A stretch of 64,000 nucleotides of DNA, taken from contig OU612071.1 in NCBI GenBank assembly GCA_914767715.1, positions 21,697,681 through 21,761,680 of the forward strand. The letters run 5' to 3'. Of the stretch, positions 22,990 through 34,907 are shown piece by piece. The stretch comes from Membranipora membranacea. Taxonomy: Eukaryota > Bryozoa > Gymnolaemata > Cheilostomatida > Membraniporidae. Under the pieces are notes generated by a model. The model made no database searches. It saw nothing but the letters and a program-made list of their open reading frames with translations, and was not told where the DNA came from. The position numbers were made by a program, and so were the translations under genes. Within the stretch, counting starts at the first letter, position 1, and every line of letters starts with the position of its first letter.

Positions 22990-24350
22990 GCTGGTAATTC
23001 GAGGATATGCAACATGAAGAACATTCTAGTTGATCAAATTATTACATCCTAAATAATAATGAGCTGCTAACAATCAAGCACTGGCCTAAAACTGATGGTG
23101 ACAATGTTAGGGAAATACTACAAAATTACTCAACAACATCTCAATATTTGAACTGAAATCAAACTCACAGCTCAGTGAAGATGAGTCATACTATGGAATT
23201 ATCTGTATAGCCTGCAGTCAGTAACATGTTCTAAGTGCTCAACTATGGATATCAGACCTAAATCTTAAGTGTACCTTCAAGTAGGCCTACTGCAATCTAC
23301 AAATATCAAAAATGTATGTCTTGTTAGTTTAAATACTAGTGAAACAGTTCTCAAAACTTGTGAATATGGATTTTAGACTTCTACAGCAGCCAGATATTAT
23401 ATCTAGTAAATTCAACATTGTAAATACAAAGGTCCAAGTGAAACTAGGCCTTTATTTATCTACAGTATTGGCAGCAGACCAACAAGTATGAAAGTTTAGT
23501 TAGTCATAGCCATGGTTCTAGCTTGCTGCTGATTTTAGATACCACTGGTTGACAGCTGTGGTCATCACCAGGTGACAGCTACCTGTCTCACTCATCTTAG
23601 CGGGTGGCCTGATGCTGAGCATCAAGCTACCTTACAATTTGGTCTAGATAATGGTGTTACTACTTCTCTAAAAAAGTACTGGTGAGAATAGCTGCGAAAT
23701 CAATTCAAATTCAGTGCTATGCATCCCCCCCAAAAATAGAAGAGTCAGCCATGAGCTGTTTTGTTTAACATATTTTAGGTATGAGAATAATAACCATAGT
23801 TTTTCCTACCTGCTGTCCTACAGCGATGTATTTCTTTGTACACATCCTGTTAAACACAAAACCATCAATGACTGCTGGATGAAAAAATCCACCTATGCCT
23901 GGCTCTCCTGTCATGTTCTTCTCTGTGGGCTTTCATCACTGTGTGTAGGAGAAAACAGACATTCACAGTTTAATTGTTATGCTATTTGAACAACACTATT
24001 CACATCTACACAGTAGTCAATAATATTTGCTATAGTGTAATCAAAGTATTAATAATCTTTGGTGTAATGAATGAAAGTCAAGATTATGTAACATTCTGAG
24101 GATGACAAAAGCCAATTCATGAGATGTTAGGCCAACATTCATTGAAATCCCAACAAGCTCTACTCTTTTTCATAGAAAATCCAACCTCTGACAAGTAAGT
24201 TGAAAACAAAAGACTCATGTTGTTGATGTCAACATAAAAAACCATGCTGGTGATTTGTGCAGCTTCAAAATATCTATAGTATGATTGAAGTAATCAGTTA
24301 TATCTGAGCCTATTCTACCCTATCTAATGTAGGCCTATACCCCAAAGCCA
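22990..24350 (-). repeat. Duplicated block B, copy 3
   Basis: It is collinear with block B copies 1 and 2, with the exon relic at 23810-23920. The counterpart of the VENLF exon is stopped. Neither the SINE nor the hairpin array of the other copies is present. Confidence 0.65.
23810..23920 (-). pseudogene. Exon relic NMTGEPGIGGFF, copy 3
   Basis: The minus-strand frame NMTGEPGIGGFFHPAVIDG continues FVFNR and ends at CAGCAG|GTAGGA. It is open but isolated from any intact neighbour exon. Confidence 0.45.
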
Positions 24351-24782
24351 CACCATACCTTGATAATTTTACTAGCTTCAGGCTCTGTTCATTTGGAGGG
24401 AAATCAGCTCAGTTTTCCCACTCTTCTTTCTGCTAATTTTATTGGCGCTCATGCTGCTCTCTCGGCCTATCATACACCGAAGTTTTGGCTTTTAATATGG
24501 AGAATTTGTGACAACAAAGTTTTGTTTGTAAATGCAGTTAAATTATTTGAAAGATTATGAGCCAGTGAGAATAGCAGAACAACACATCTGCAACAATTTG
24601 TTTACGTTAGATGCTTCAGCTGGCAATGTTATTTATTTTTGGCAGCAAGGTGCTATTAAACTTCCTTTCATAGATTACCTTATTATATGCCTGTGGTTAG
24701 TAATACCAACATTTATAATCTTTGGTAATACAGTTTTCATCAGTTATGTGGATGGGCGCCTATCATTTCTAAATCACATAGG

Positions 24783-24985
24783 CAGGGGCGGATAAGAAAA
24801 CCAAGCCCCCTGATTGTATGCCTTACATGTACTGCACAATTATAGCTGGTGATTACTAATTATATAGTACAACACTGAAATATCATTTTAATAATGTGTT
24901 TGCAACATAAAACAGTTATTTATAAATACTAACTCAGAGTTATCTTACAGCAGGGGCACAGGTTTATAATCCGCCCCTTCAGATA
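24783..24985. mobile_element. Possible short hAT-like non-autonomous element
   Basis: The left end CAGGGGCGGATAAGAAAACC faces a right end whose reverse complement is AAGGGGCGGATTATAAACC; both are followed by a GCCCC(C/T) piece. CAGGGGCGGA ends are typical of some hAT elements. I could not find a matching 8-bp target duplication, so this is tentative. Confidence 0.45.
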
Positions 24986-25429
24986 ATAAGCTAAGGCCAA
25001 ATAAAAACAGCAGAGTGTCGATCCCTGATTTTTAATCATGTTTTATTCGTTTCCTCAGTTCGATACTAACTTATCTCTTTACCTCTAATAACTTGGATTT
25101 ATTTAAGCACTAACTATAACCAGAAAAAAGAATGGTGCTTGTACCCCACATAGAACTATTCTAATTTGTTCCCAAAAGTGTAGTGCTGATAATTATAGAA
25201 TTACCCATCTTTAAACTCCTGGATTTTTTCAGTATCCACACGGACCCTATTTTTCTAAAATCTCACACAAAAAATAAGTCCCCTATCATTATTTTGACTC
25301 CACTTTGAGTCCACAGTTTTATTAGACATCCTAATTTTAGTTGCAAACAAGAGCAGATAATTGCCGATTTTTATCTCACTGAGTACAGAGGCCTATATTT
25401 ATGAGGAAACGGTGTAAACAAATAAGTAA

Positions 25430-26560
25430 ACCACTAGCCAGAGATCCCAGCAGCTGTGTGTTTATCACATGACTTTCGGGAGAACTTCGTATTTTCGCAT
25501 AAATCAAGCACTCGATCAACTGCAATCAAGGCAGATGAACTTTCTGTTGGTAACTAATACAGCGGGTTGCTCTACCCTATGTAGGGGTGGAACGACCTCT
25601 TGAGGTTGGAGTTGAATTTCGGATATTTGACCTCGGATTCAACCACAAACCGGATCGGATATGTGTTATGTCTGATCCGAGATGATCGTTTTTAATCAAC
25701 ACTTACTTAGCATCATTTATCTCACTAAAAATGACAAGGAAGGAAGTATGATAGTCATTAATTTGTAGTTCAGATAAGATACTTTTGTCCAATGATGTTC
25801 CTTGTAACAAACTATCTAGTTTGATTTGCAAGGTTATCCTCTTCTTCAAAGTAGGAGGACAATTCCTATCCTAATCACAGCAGAGAGTTTGGGAAATAGG
25901 AGCAGGGGGTTTGTTCAAATTCAGTGATTATAAACATCGGGGTTTGAGTGATCCTAGCAAATTGAGTGTCTCAGCACAAATGCTCGTAGTCAAGGGATCT
26001 TTGTACTCATTAAATGACCCTTTCAAATAATCTGTTTGTGTGATCCTTGCGCCGTGGCTGTTGGAGTGATAAGTTGCTCCTTGTAAAGTATTATATCCAA
26101 GCAGATATATGCACATTTAAAAAAGGGTAGTGGTCCAGGGAAAAGATTGTTGACGCTGTTTATCCATGTATTCAATTACCTTAACCGTATATTATAGTGC
26201 AAAAGTACAGCTGCTGGGACTTAGCGCTTGTATGCGTTATCCGGATCCGATCCGAGGTTGAATTTAAGAACCGACCCGATATCCGATCCGAGGTTGCCTA
26301 ACCCTGATCCATTCCACCCCTAACCCTATGATAATAAATTTGCAAAATAAGCACACAAGACTTTGCCAAGGGGCCATTTTAGATCTATCTGCCGAGAAAA
26401 TGCTTATCTCCTCTCCAGTTTCATCAAATTAAACCAGAATCCCCACAAATTTCAGACAGAAACATCAAAAAACGAGTCATGCCTAAAAGGACACAACCTG
26501 ACACATCACTTAGGGTACTACTCATGCAACATAAACCCCATGTAGTTGCTAGTTGCTATA
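25430..26560 (-). repeat. Duplicated block C, copy 2, split by an insertion
   Basis: The two halves 25430-25581 and 26323-26560 together match 22110-22450. The interruption is the hAT-like element. The coding relic is worn (a short minus-strand ETGEEISIFSAD frame). Confidence 0.6.
25582..26322. mobile_element. hAT-like non-autonomous transposon with 8-bp target duplication
   Basis: The ends are TAGGGGTGGAACGA and, reversed, TAGGGGTGGAATGGA. Immediately outside both ends is the identical octamer ACCCTATG (25574-25581 and 26323-26330). Eight-base duplications and a (C/T)AGGGGTG-type end are hallmarks of hAT elements. Subterminal GATCCGA / TCGGATC motifs recur at both ends in inverted arrangement (GACCTCGGATTC, GATCGGATA). 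There is no transposase frame inside its 741 bases, so it would need a partner enzyme supplied in trans. Confidence 0.85.
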
Positions 26561-26659
26561 ACAGAAAGTAATTGATCCCTTCCATAAAAACCATGAAATA
26601 TGTGATAAATATACAGGTTAGACAGTGCCAACTCAACAGATAGAGGTAGCGGAGTTCAG

Positions 26660-27090
26660 ATGGATATAACATAACATCACACCTGCTAAGAAAGGTGAAC
26701 TACTATCCATTGACCTCAGCTTTTCGATTATTCATTCAACTTTGCTGTGTATTATCGTAAACAATCAACGAAAAACGATCTTCGATTTTATATCATGGTA
26801 TCAAAATCAACCTTCTTGAAACAATCTAATTGTCGGCAACTTCAATCTTCCAGATATTGACAGGAGTAACCATTCTCCAAGATCCTGCATTACACAAAGC
26901 TTTGCTTAACCTTGTAGATTCCTCTGACTTAGAACAAAATGTCTGAGGATCAACTCACAGACATGGCAATACGCTAGATCTAGTCCTGACCAATCTGGCT
27001 ACTCAGACCACCACCTTATAACCTTCGAACTCTACGCCAAAGCCCCTGTTTCTCACACTATAAGTAACAACAACACCCTCCCATATCATA
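26660..27090 (+). pseudogene. Non-LTR retrotransposon (LINE) endonuclease remnant
   Basis: Pieces in shifting frames read LIVGNFNLPDID, then THRHGNTLDLVLTN, and SDHHLITFEL. These are the G-D-F-N, L-D-L-V-x-T and S-D-H motifs of the apurinic-type endonuclease of CR1/L2/Jockey-like LINEs, where N, D and H are catalytic or metal-binding residues. Several frame changes and stops show the copy is dead, and no reverse transcriptase follows. Confidence 0.7.
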
Positions 27091-27299
27091 TATTCAAAAA
27101 TGCAAAAGTTTCTGAGATTAGATAGAAAACTCAAACCATCACCTTGGATATCCATGCAGAGAAACGGTTTGGGAGATATCACAGAGGCAAAACCTAGCCG
27201 ACAGTATCCTACTGATGAAAACCTAGACAGGGCTCGTAAACAATCAAAATACTGTGATTTCCTTGTTAACTGTGATTACAAATCTTGCATGAAATAAAC

Positions 27300-28160
27300 A
27301 TTTAAGTAATCAGAGGAACTGCTCCGGCTTGTAAGCTTCAAAATGAGCCCAAAAACAGCTCAATTGGTCAATCAGGACTGAAATTGTAACTTATCCAAGT
27401 AAGGCCTTGCTGACGCTCCCTCGCTGACCTTGCGCAGGGGGGTGTGATATCATAGACATACATTTTGTGTATATGGCTAGCAGTAGAAACTTTGGAAACG
27501 AGTTGAAATCCACAATAGCTCCTGCAGTAATAGAGACTAACTCAAACCGAAAAGTTGAAGGATATTAACACATTTTTTGTGGTTTCACTTTGACGGTTCC
27601 ATATACATAAAAATAACGAATATTGCTCAAAAACCCTGATGTGACCTTACACCCAGGCTTTCCGATATAAAGAGCGATTATTGAAAGGGTCTACTTCAAT
27701 ACCTAATAATACAGCTTGTCATGAGGTCTAGTTTTCAACCTATTTAAACCAATTGCATTTATTTTTAACTTTATTAAAAAGTTACACTCTGTGAAACACT
27801 AGCTAGAATGGGGCAAATTACACTTATCACATAATAATTAACAACAAAAACAAAATTTTAAGAGCTTCAGCGAGTTGGGTGCGGCAGTGTGACACCGGCA
27901 GGAGACTTTCAGGGTCCCCCAGACCAACCTAGCGTGCAAGGTGATGCAAAACCAGATATAGAGCCCAGCCATCTTGTCATGTATGTTTAAAGCGTCAGAT
28001 CCATTTAAATCTGCCTGTAGTCTGATTATCTCCTGTACATTGCTGCCAAAACCAGGATCCAACAACATTCAGACAGAAACATCAAAACCAGTCACACATA
28101 TATATGGTCTAATTTGTTACACAGGCAGCGTACCTGAGTTATTTAGGCTTCAAACATGAA
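27300..28160 (-). repeat. Unassigned stretch ending in a partial block C copy
   Basis: Only the last 180 bases resemble block C (GTCTGATTATCTCCTGT and CAGACAGAAACATCAAAA shared). A minus-strand frame there reads LDPGFGSNVQEIIRLQADL and is open for about 75 codons, without a splice context I can confirm. Confidence 0.4.
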
Positions 28161-30640
28161 CACGCTCACTGTACACAATCCAAGCCAACAATGGGTCAAT
28201 GACATGCAGCTGGGTTTTGAGGTACTGGAGCAAACGAACAACCATCATTGCCGACACCAATATAATTTTGGAAACACTGCGACAATGAGCAGTCAACCAA
28301 TGAACTTCCTCTTCCTCAGGAATAACAACACATAGGTATTGTGGGTGTGGCCTAGTATAATGTCCTAGACAATTGGCCTATTTATTGTCCCTTATAATAA
28401 AGGCTTAATAGATTAGGTCTATGTCGGAATATTCGTCTTTCCATTGTGTATGCCACTAAACAATAGACTCACTGCATCAAATAATACCAGGGCTTTCATT
28501 GGCTGAGAAGGTTCACTGCCACCAATTCAGAGCAGAGCAGATCATGTTTCTAGGATTATTGAGGGGTAGCAAGGTGTATTTGATACATAGCTGATCTCAA
28601 TCAAATGGGTGTTTACCTGATAAAAAAAACCACATGTCTCTAAGAGCACTATGACTGAAGATATTTATTTTGAAATTGTATCATTTGTTAAGTATTTTGA
28701 AGACACATTTTTGCTTTTGTGGCTTGCTATACCCTCACATGGACAATGTTTTGGAAAAGTTAAACATAGTTGATTACCTACAACATGTGCTCTATCCAAT
28801 GAGCATAGTCTGGGGCCCAAGAGACCACCCTAACTATATTTTCTGAGCCAAGAAAGAAATAAGCAACAAAATAGACACGTGTGTTGATGTTCACATAATC
28901 AATAACACTACTATCAGGTATATTGGGCAAGTGATGCAGCTGTAGAATGGTAGGGTAAGATGTTTTCTTGAGATATAACTAATAGTCATGAACTCTTTTG
29001 AAAGGAATATGGGCTTATGTAGCCATTTTATTTCATAGATGTAAGTAATATTGATTTCATCATTTGGCGGCCATTTTGATTTCAACAAATGTCCCAGACA
29101 TAGCTCAAGCGATACTGTTTGCTGATTGGTCAATATCGTCCTGTTGTTATTCCTGTGGAAGAGGGAGTTCATTGAGTCAACACTAACCCTCTTCACTCTG
29201 CTACCAGGCCCTTCCTCGAACACACACCACCAGTAGAGTAGCAATTTGTTATAAGCAGCAACAAAAAGCAGTTAACTAGTTAATTGCAACAGATAACCCA
29301 TAAGTATTAGGCCTACTTATTTGTGTGCAAATAATTTATAGGGAGAAGAAGAAAAAAAATACACAAACCAAGGAGTAAAAAAATCTTTTACTCCTTGAAC
29401 CAGGGAGAATTCTCCCTGCTTGAACAACGAAAATAGATACCATCAACTTAAATTCCACACTCTATATAGTTATACAAATACTCACATGCACTAGACATTC
29501 GCCATCAACATGTTCGGAATACATTGTTAGGCCCTTTCTTCCAACCACCAGTCACACCTGCACCAACTAGTCATATCTTGTCTTGACATTGGAACGATCG
29601 ATTCTGTAACTGATCCATGTGCCAGGTTAAAGTTCAGATATGTTCTGATCGATCTGATTGGTCAAAATATTCTCACAAACAGATTAATTAGTGCAGAGTG
29701 CAGACAACTCTTTAGCTTTTCACTTTTTTCACTTTATTGTATTGCTTCTTTGGCTTTTTTGTAGTTCAGGGAGTTTGTCCTGATGTAACTGAAAATGATC
29801 TCTTTTGTTTGGTGTTATAGTTACATCTTTGTGTCTGATAATGTCCTGTATTTATGCTGCGTGTAATGATGTAGTGTTGTGTCTCGATGGTGAGTTATAT
29901 TGGGAGAATTCTTATGAGTTGGATAGTGTGAGATGTTAGTAAGGAAAGAGTGAGCTGATAGAATTGCTACTTTTATTCTCGATCCCAATATCACAACTCA
30001 CGATAGATAGGGGAACATTACATTATATATGATACTTATTAGTGATGCACAGCATTAAAAGGAAACATTATTAACATACCAGGGAAATTAATTGCTCATT
30101 ATTTTTAATTGACACAATCTACTTATAAATCAATCATAAGAGTCCATTCCTCTGGTAATGAAACATTATTTAAAATGTCAATATCCAGATATAACAGTCC
30201 CCAACCCCAATTATTACATTGTTTCATGGTCAGATATTGTTTAGTTAGTGTATGGATGTATGTGTATTTTAAACCACTTTTAAGTCACTTTTGTCACGTT
30301 GCACAATACCTTCTACCGTCATATGTTAAGTTACCGTTCTTCAACTATATCTATTCAACCTATATAAGCTAAAGAAGTCGACTGATCACTCACAATGCAG
30401 AAAAGAATGGATGAAAGTTTAATATTATCTGGCATTGACTTACCTGGAGTTTTCCTTCAATTATGAAGTTATGATGTTTCATGCTTTGTTATTCGTATTG
30501 AATATACAATTTTTACAGCTTCCTACTTTTTGGGTTTTTCATTAAATTAAAGTTGTTATCAATGTCCCATTTTAATGTTTGACGGTGTCACGGGTTTTGT
30601 TGGGTCCAAATAATCGCATTACACACACCATCAATGGACT
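28161..30640. other. No gene recognised; double hairpin at 29.37 kb
   Basis: The longest minus-strand frame (28891-29244) has no recognisable motif and no splice context, and I do not accept it as a gene. Two adjacent hairpins (29366-29426) are listed separately. Confidence 0.45.
29366..29426. repeat. Two adjacent hairpins
   Basis: AAGGAGTAAAA pairs with TTTTACTCCTT around a short loop. It is followed at once by CAGGGAGAATTCTCCCTG, a perfect 18-base palindrome. The AACCAGGGAGAATTC core matches the hairpin at 8263-8302. Confidence 0.8.
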
Positions 30641-30645
30641 CAATC

Positions 30646-33600
30646 AGTGCTTTAATAACGATAACAGGTGCGGTCGTTCCAGGCAAAAAAGGTCTTTCTG
30701 TATTTTTTTATATTATGTAATAATAAGTTTTTTCTGAGTCAACAATGGTTTTCAATTATTCATTTTATTATTTCAAAAAACTCAACTGCTAGTCTATTAA
30801 GCTTTTTTCAGGCTTTCATTCAATACCAAACTTGTGTGGATCAGTAAAGGCACTTGCGCGTAACGCGCAAAAAACGAAAATACCCCCGAAGTTACAAGCG
30901 AGAATGGTCTATCTGCATGCAAACAGACCTTTTTGCCTTGAGTCCAGCACAGCAGCTGGCCAGAATTGACAAACAAACACGGTCTATGTGTCATTTTATT
31001 GCAGCAACACACCACCTTGTCCATTTATGCCAACCTCATCAAACTTTTATCAACTCATAACCATCCCGCACAGGGGAGACAATCCCAAAGGTGCAATTAC
31101 CAGATCTATTTACTTGTTCTGAGTAAAACCACAGTCAGAAATACTACACAATGTTTGAAGTAAGGGTGTCATTTTCCATTTTATTTTTCTATGAAATGGA
31201 AATTTAAACATAACAAAAAAACAAAAAACAAAACAAAGAAAATCAGCTAACCAAGCAAAAATTCAATATAAAACAACAATACTGTAAAAAATAATCATTA
31301 TCAATAAAAATGCAACTCTTAGTGATGCTAGTACACAGGCTACTGTACACCATGAACTTTGGTTCAGTCAATTCCGTATACTCTTCCAGAACCAGGGGCT
31401 AGGATGACATCAGATGTCATCCTCCTGAGTCTGCTCTGCCACAGCAGGATACAGGCGCTCCTGGTCCCTGACAAGCCCCTCAAAGAACTGCCTGGCTACA
31501 CGATGATTAGCAAGCTTATCAACGAGCTCCAGGCAGTCTTTGAGCTTTAGCCTTGACACACGCTGGGGCTTTTCATAGGCAGCATTAATCAGTTGAAGGT
31601 TGGCTGGTGCCCCAACCCTCCTCCAGCTGACCTGTCTCAGATCTGCCTCGTAATTCTTACTGACAGCCATAGAAATGGCTGTCCCAGCCTTTACGAGTCG
31701 GATCGTATGCCACTGCGATATACCGATCAGGGAGGTTTCACGGATTGCCCTTTCAGAAAGCTCTCTGATATTTAGGAAATCTGTGAAATCCATCACCTTC
31801 ACGGTATATCTAGGCGGCTTGACTTTCGCTGTCTGGAAGAGCGTGTAGTAGCTGTCTGGAGTGCCAAGCTCAACACCCCTCCCTGCTCTTTCAATGAGAC
31901 CATGCATGCCATCGGCCTCCATCATGCTATGGCCTGTCTCAAAGTACTTGATGGCAATGCTGATCTCACCATCAAGAGCAGGTCGAGTGGAGATGGCAGC
32001 TAGCAGAGCAGCTACAACCATCTGGTTTTTGTTTTCTCCCACGCAACCGTCTGACCACAGAATGATGTTTTTTTCTGTGATCAGGGACGGTACTGTGGTT
32101 AGGAAGTGGAAGAGACACGAGGCAATTTCATTGCCTCCCCTCATGCCTTCCACTTCCGTCCAGGTGTAACAGTAACCATGTGTACTGGCATCACTTAGAG
32201 TTGCATGAAAACAAAGGTTAAAATGAGTTAATTTTCGTTTATAAAAGGCAGAGCCCGCTGTCAAGCGTGGCACCTGCATGATCTGCTGGAGATCGAAGCT
32301 TACGTTGATGGTATTCGGCTTGCTTCGATCTCCAGCATTCTCGATCTTACTCAGCTCTTTTCTGTCTTTATGGATCTGATGGGCTGCCGCATCACCCCCT
32401 ACCCACTCGTATTGGATACATCGGTCACAGCTAAAACAAAAACAAGGTTGGATTATGCAACTTTGCTCAAGAGCATTGATAACTGAATAGCATCCAATCT
32501 ATTGAAGCGCACGATACAGACTCTATCTCAGTTTACCATAAATTTACAGTGGAATGGACTACTTACAGATCTGACTTGGGTATAAAGAACCCGATGTTGG
32601 TGTTTGTGTTGAACCACTCTCTAAACCAGCTGAATGATGGAGGAATGGCTTGGCAGTGGCTGCGGAAATCGTCGTATAGAATACGGATATTGAGTCCATG
32701 CTCAAGATAAAACTTTTTCGACTTTGCTCGGCAGTAGTGAGCTGGTATCCTGGGGAAATAAAAACAGAACCGATGGTAAGCACAAGCTTCACATAAATCA
32801 TGAACAAGCTACAGCGACTGAACTGATGTACCAGCTTAATCCACCAATGAGTCAATTGCGTCTAACTTTCAATGGGTAGACTTAATTACCTGTTAAAAGT
32901 CCTGAGACGTTCCTTGGCAAGCCGTATGGTGATCTCAGAAACTTTGTTGGCTGGTGTGTGAGGGGTTGGTGGCGTCCGGATATTATTGACGCACACCTTC
33001 TTAGTTCTTGCCGCCTGAAAGTGATAAGTGAAGAGTTACAAACGCTGTTAGTGAAGAAGCTAATCAACAGCAGCTCTGACTTTATTCAAAGACACAGTTA
33101 CCCATAATTCATAGCTCATTTCCAACAGAAACTATCGAAGGCACAAACCTTGTGATACGACACATCGAGTGTACAGTTGTAAAACTCCTTACAAACACGT
33201 CTCTGCGTGTTGTCTGCCATTGTGATAAAATACTGGTTGGAGACAGACTTTCTCCTAGATGTTACATGCCAGGAGCACTCTGAAAGAGAACAGTCACTAC
33301 ATTAAGAGGCAGTTGATTTGGAGTAAAAGCGGTACATACAAACAAGTTTGAGAAAACAAAAGCAAACATACTGGCAGAGATAACATTGTAACAGTAGGAA
33401 CGTATGAAACATGGTGGTACTTACCGATCTTACTGACTGGGCCTCGTAGGCCCAGCGGCCTTCCCGTCTTCCTTGTCCCCAGTAGGCATCTAATGCCTGC
33501 TGCCTTTCAGGTTCTGTGATGGTGTGACATTTACAAACCGGGCTGAGATGACCCTCTGCAGGGCAAGGTCTCTGGCGTAACTGCCTTGGCACTGACTCCT

Positions 33601-34632
33601 GAGCTGATGAGCTGATGTATTTGGCTTGGCCAGAATTTACCAACCGTCTCTTTTCTGCCCGCTTAGTGGCACTGGGGTTTGCCCTGATGATACGCGCTCC
33701 CTCACCAAACTCACCCCGCTCTGCTAAGTCTACAATGTAGATTGGAGTAGTTTAGGATAGATCAATTAGGACAAGGTTACTAGATAGCCACAACTTTGGA
33801 TGACAGAATGATAGGTTGATGTCAATAACTTGTAAACTTCAACTGACGTAATAAATGTGTGTCTGTAACTTACCAGTTTGGTCTATTCTCGTGAGCGAGA
33901 TAGAAAGAGTTGGGAGAGAGGAGGCTGAGCTGCTTGATGTCCCTGCAGGCTGGCAAAAAAATCTGTGACTGATGGTGCAACGTCCACAACTGCAGTTTGG
34001 AATCATTTTAAATTTAATAGAGGTCTTTCCTGTGTGATGGCTGTAAAATAAATGGCAGATCGTAACAGGTGCTCTCTCAATAGTGGGCGGAGCTTATTTC
34101 GAGAAATCTCATTGGACAAAAAAGTGGTCACATGCATGCGGAGAGGGAACTGAATAATCATTACATTCTGATTGGGTAATAGGCGATGATGTCATCTTAC
34201 GCCAAAGGTTATAATTTTTTAGCATCTTCTGACTTAGCATGTTTAAGCTCGGCATTCACATGAAAAATACACTGATGCAATGTCCAATATTGGTACTAAT
34301 CATGAAAATGAGGGAAACTACTAACCTTTCTTCTTGATGAGTCTGTTTAAATGACTTTTGAAGAGCTTTGTGCAAATAGAGTGACAGTGTGTTTTACCTC
34401 TCGAGAAAGCAACAAATAGACCATTTTTGCCTGAACAATGGCGTGGCATGGTGCAAATAGACCGTTTTGTAAGGGTTGTATCTTTTGAACCGCTAGGCGT
34501 AGGGGGATAATTCCCGCAGATTTGGACTCGCCATGGTCTATTACGTCTGTTTTAATTTACATTGCAATATCCGTTGCAAATACATATAGACCTTTTTTGC
34601 CCGTGACGACGTGGTGTCAGTTTTAAAGTACT
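30646..34632. mobile_element. DNA transposon-like element carrying the DUF7869-like gene
   Basis: The left segment 30646-30707 and the reverse complement of 34577-34632 align. Both have AGT(G/A)CTTTAA, then TCGT, and the core GGCAAAAAAGGTCT followed by (T/A)T(C/A)TGTATTT. The gene 31410-34006 lies between them. Additional copies of the core or its relatives (GCAAATAGACC, AGACC.TTTTTGCC, GGTCTAT) occur subterminally at about 30905-30940, 34415-34436, 34453-34470 and 34543. Exact ends and target duplication are unresolved. The arrangement of imperfect terminal plus subterminal repeats round one intact gene is what a mobile element would show; a domesticated gene with fossil ends is the alternative. 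Confidence 0.55.
31410..34006 (-). CDS. Six-exon DUF7869-like putative transposase, intact
   Basis: Exons (minus strand) are 34006-33874, 33729-33425, 33277-33149, 33014-32890, 32749-32567 and 32430-31410. All junctions use GT..AG and every phase agrees, giving 631 residues; an alternative GT at the end of exon 2 would remove three. Exon 1 starts at an ATG followed by NCSCGRC, a cysteine-rich patch. Exons 2-3 carry TITEPERQQALDAYW and VCKEFYNCTLDVS. Exon 5 has IPAHYCRAKSKKFYL and exon 6 begins with CDRC. The last exon has MRGGNEIASCLFH, WSDGCVGENKNQ (Asp about 419) and FETGHSMMEADGMHGLIERA (Asp about 465, Glu about 472), which look like a DDE-type acidic triad. I recall this architecture as DUF7869, widespread in animals and often multicopy. 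An AATAAA signal lies about 230 bases beyond the stop. There is no lesion at all, unlike every other transposase here. Confidence 0.8.
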
Positions 34633-34907
34633 AGGCTAATGAGGGGGTGCACGGGGATTAATCATAATTAGTATTTTCTGGTGACAAGCAAGACCATTGG
34701 TCAAGTGTGTTATATAAGAAATTGTGATTCGCAGACACCCATAAATAAAGTTGAATAGAATCCTATGATATAGCTATTGTTATGTTGGATTATCACACTT
34801 GGGATTATAGGATTTTAATACAACGTTCAATTTTAATCTTGACAACGGTATCAAGGCAACCTCTGAAACCATAAATCATAACGTCAAAATGGACCAATAA
34901 GAGCTTG

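Noticed and set aside
28891-29244. 117-codon minus-strand membrane protein
   Set aside because: It is AT-rich with no recognisable motif and no exon borders; the hydrophobic tail is expected from the composition.
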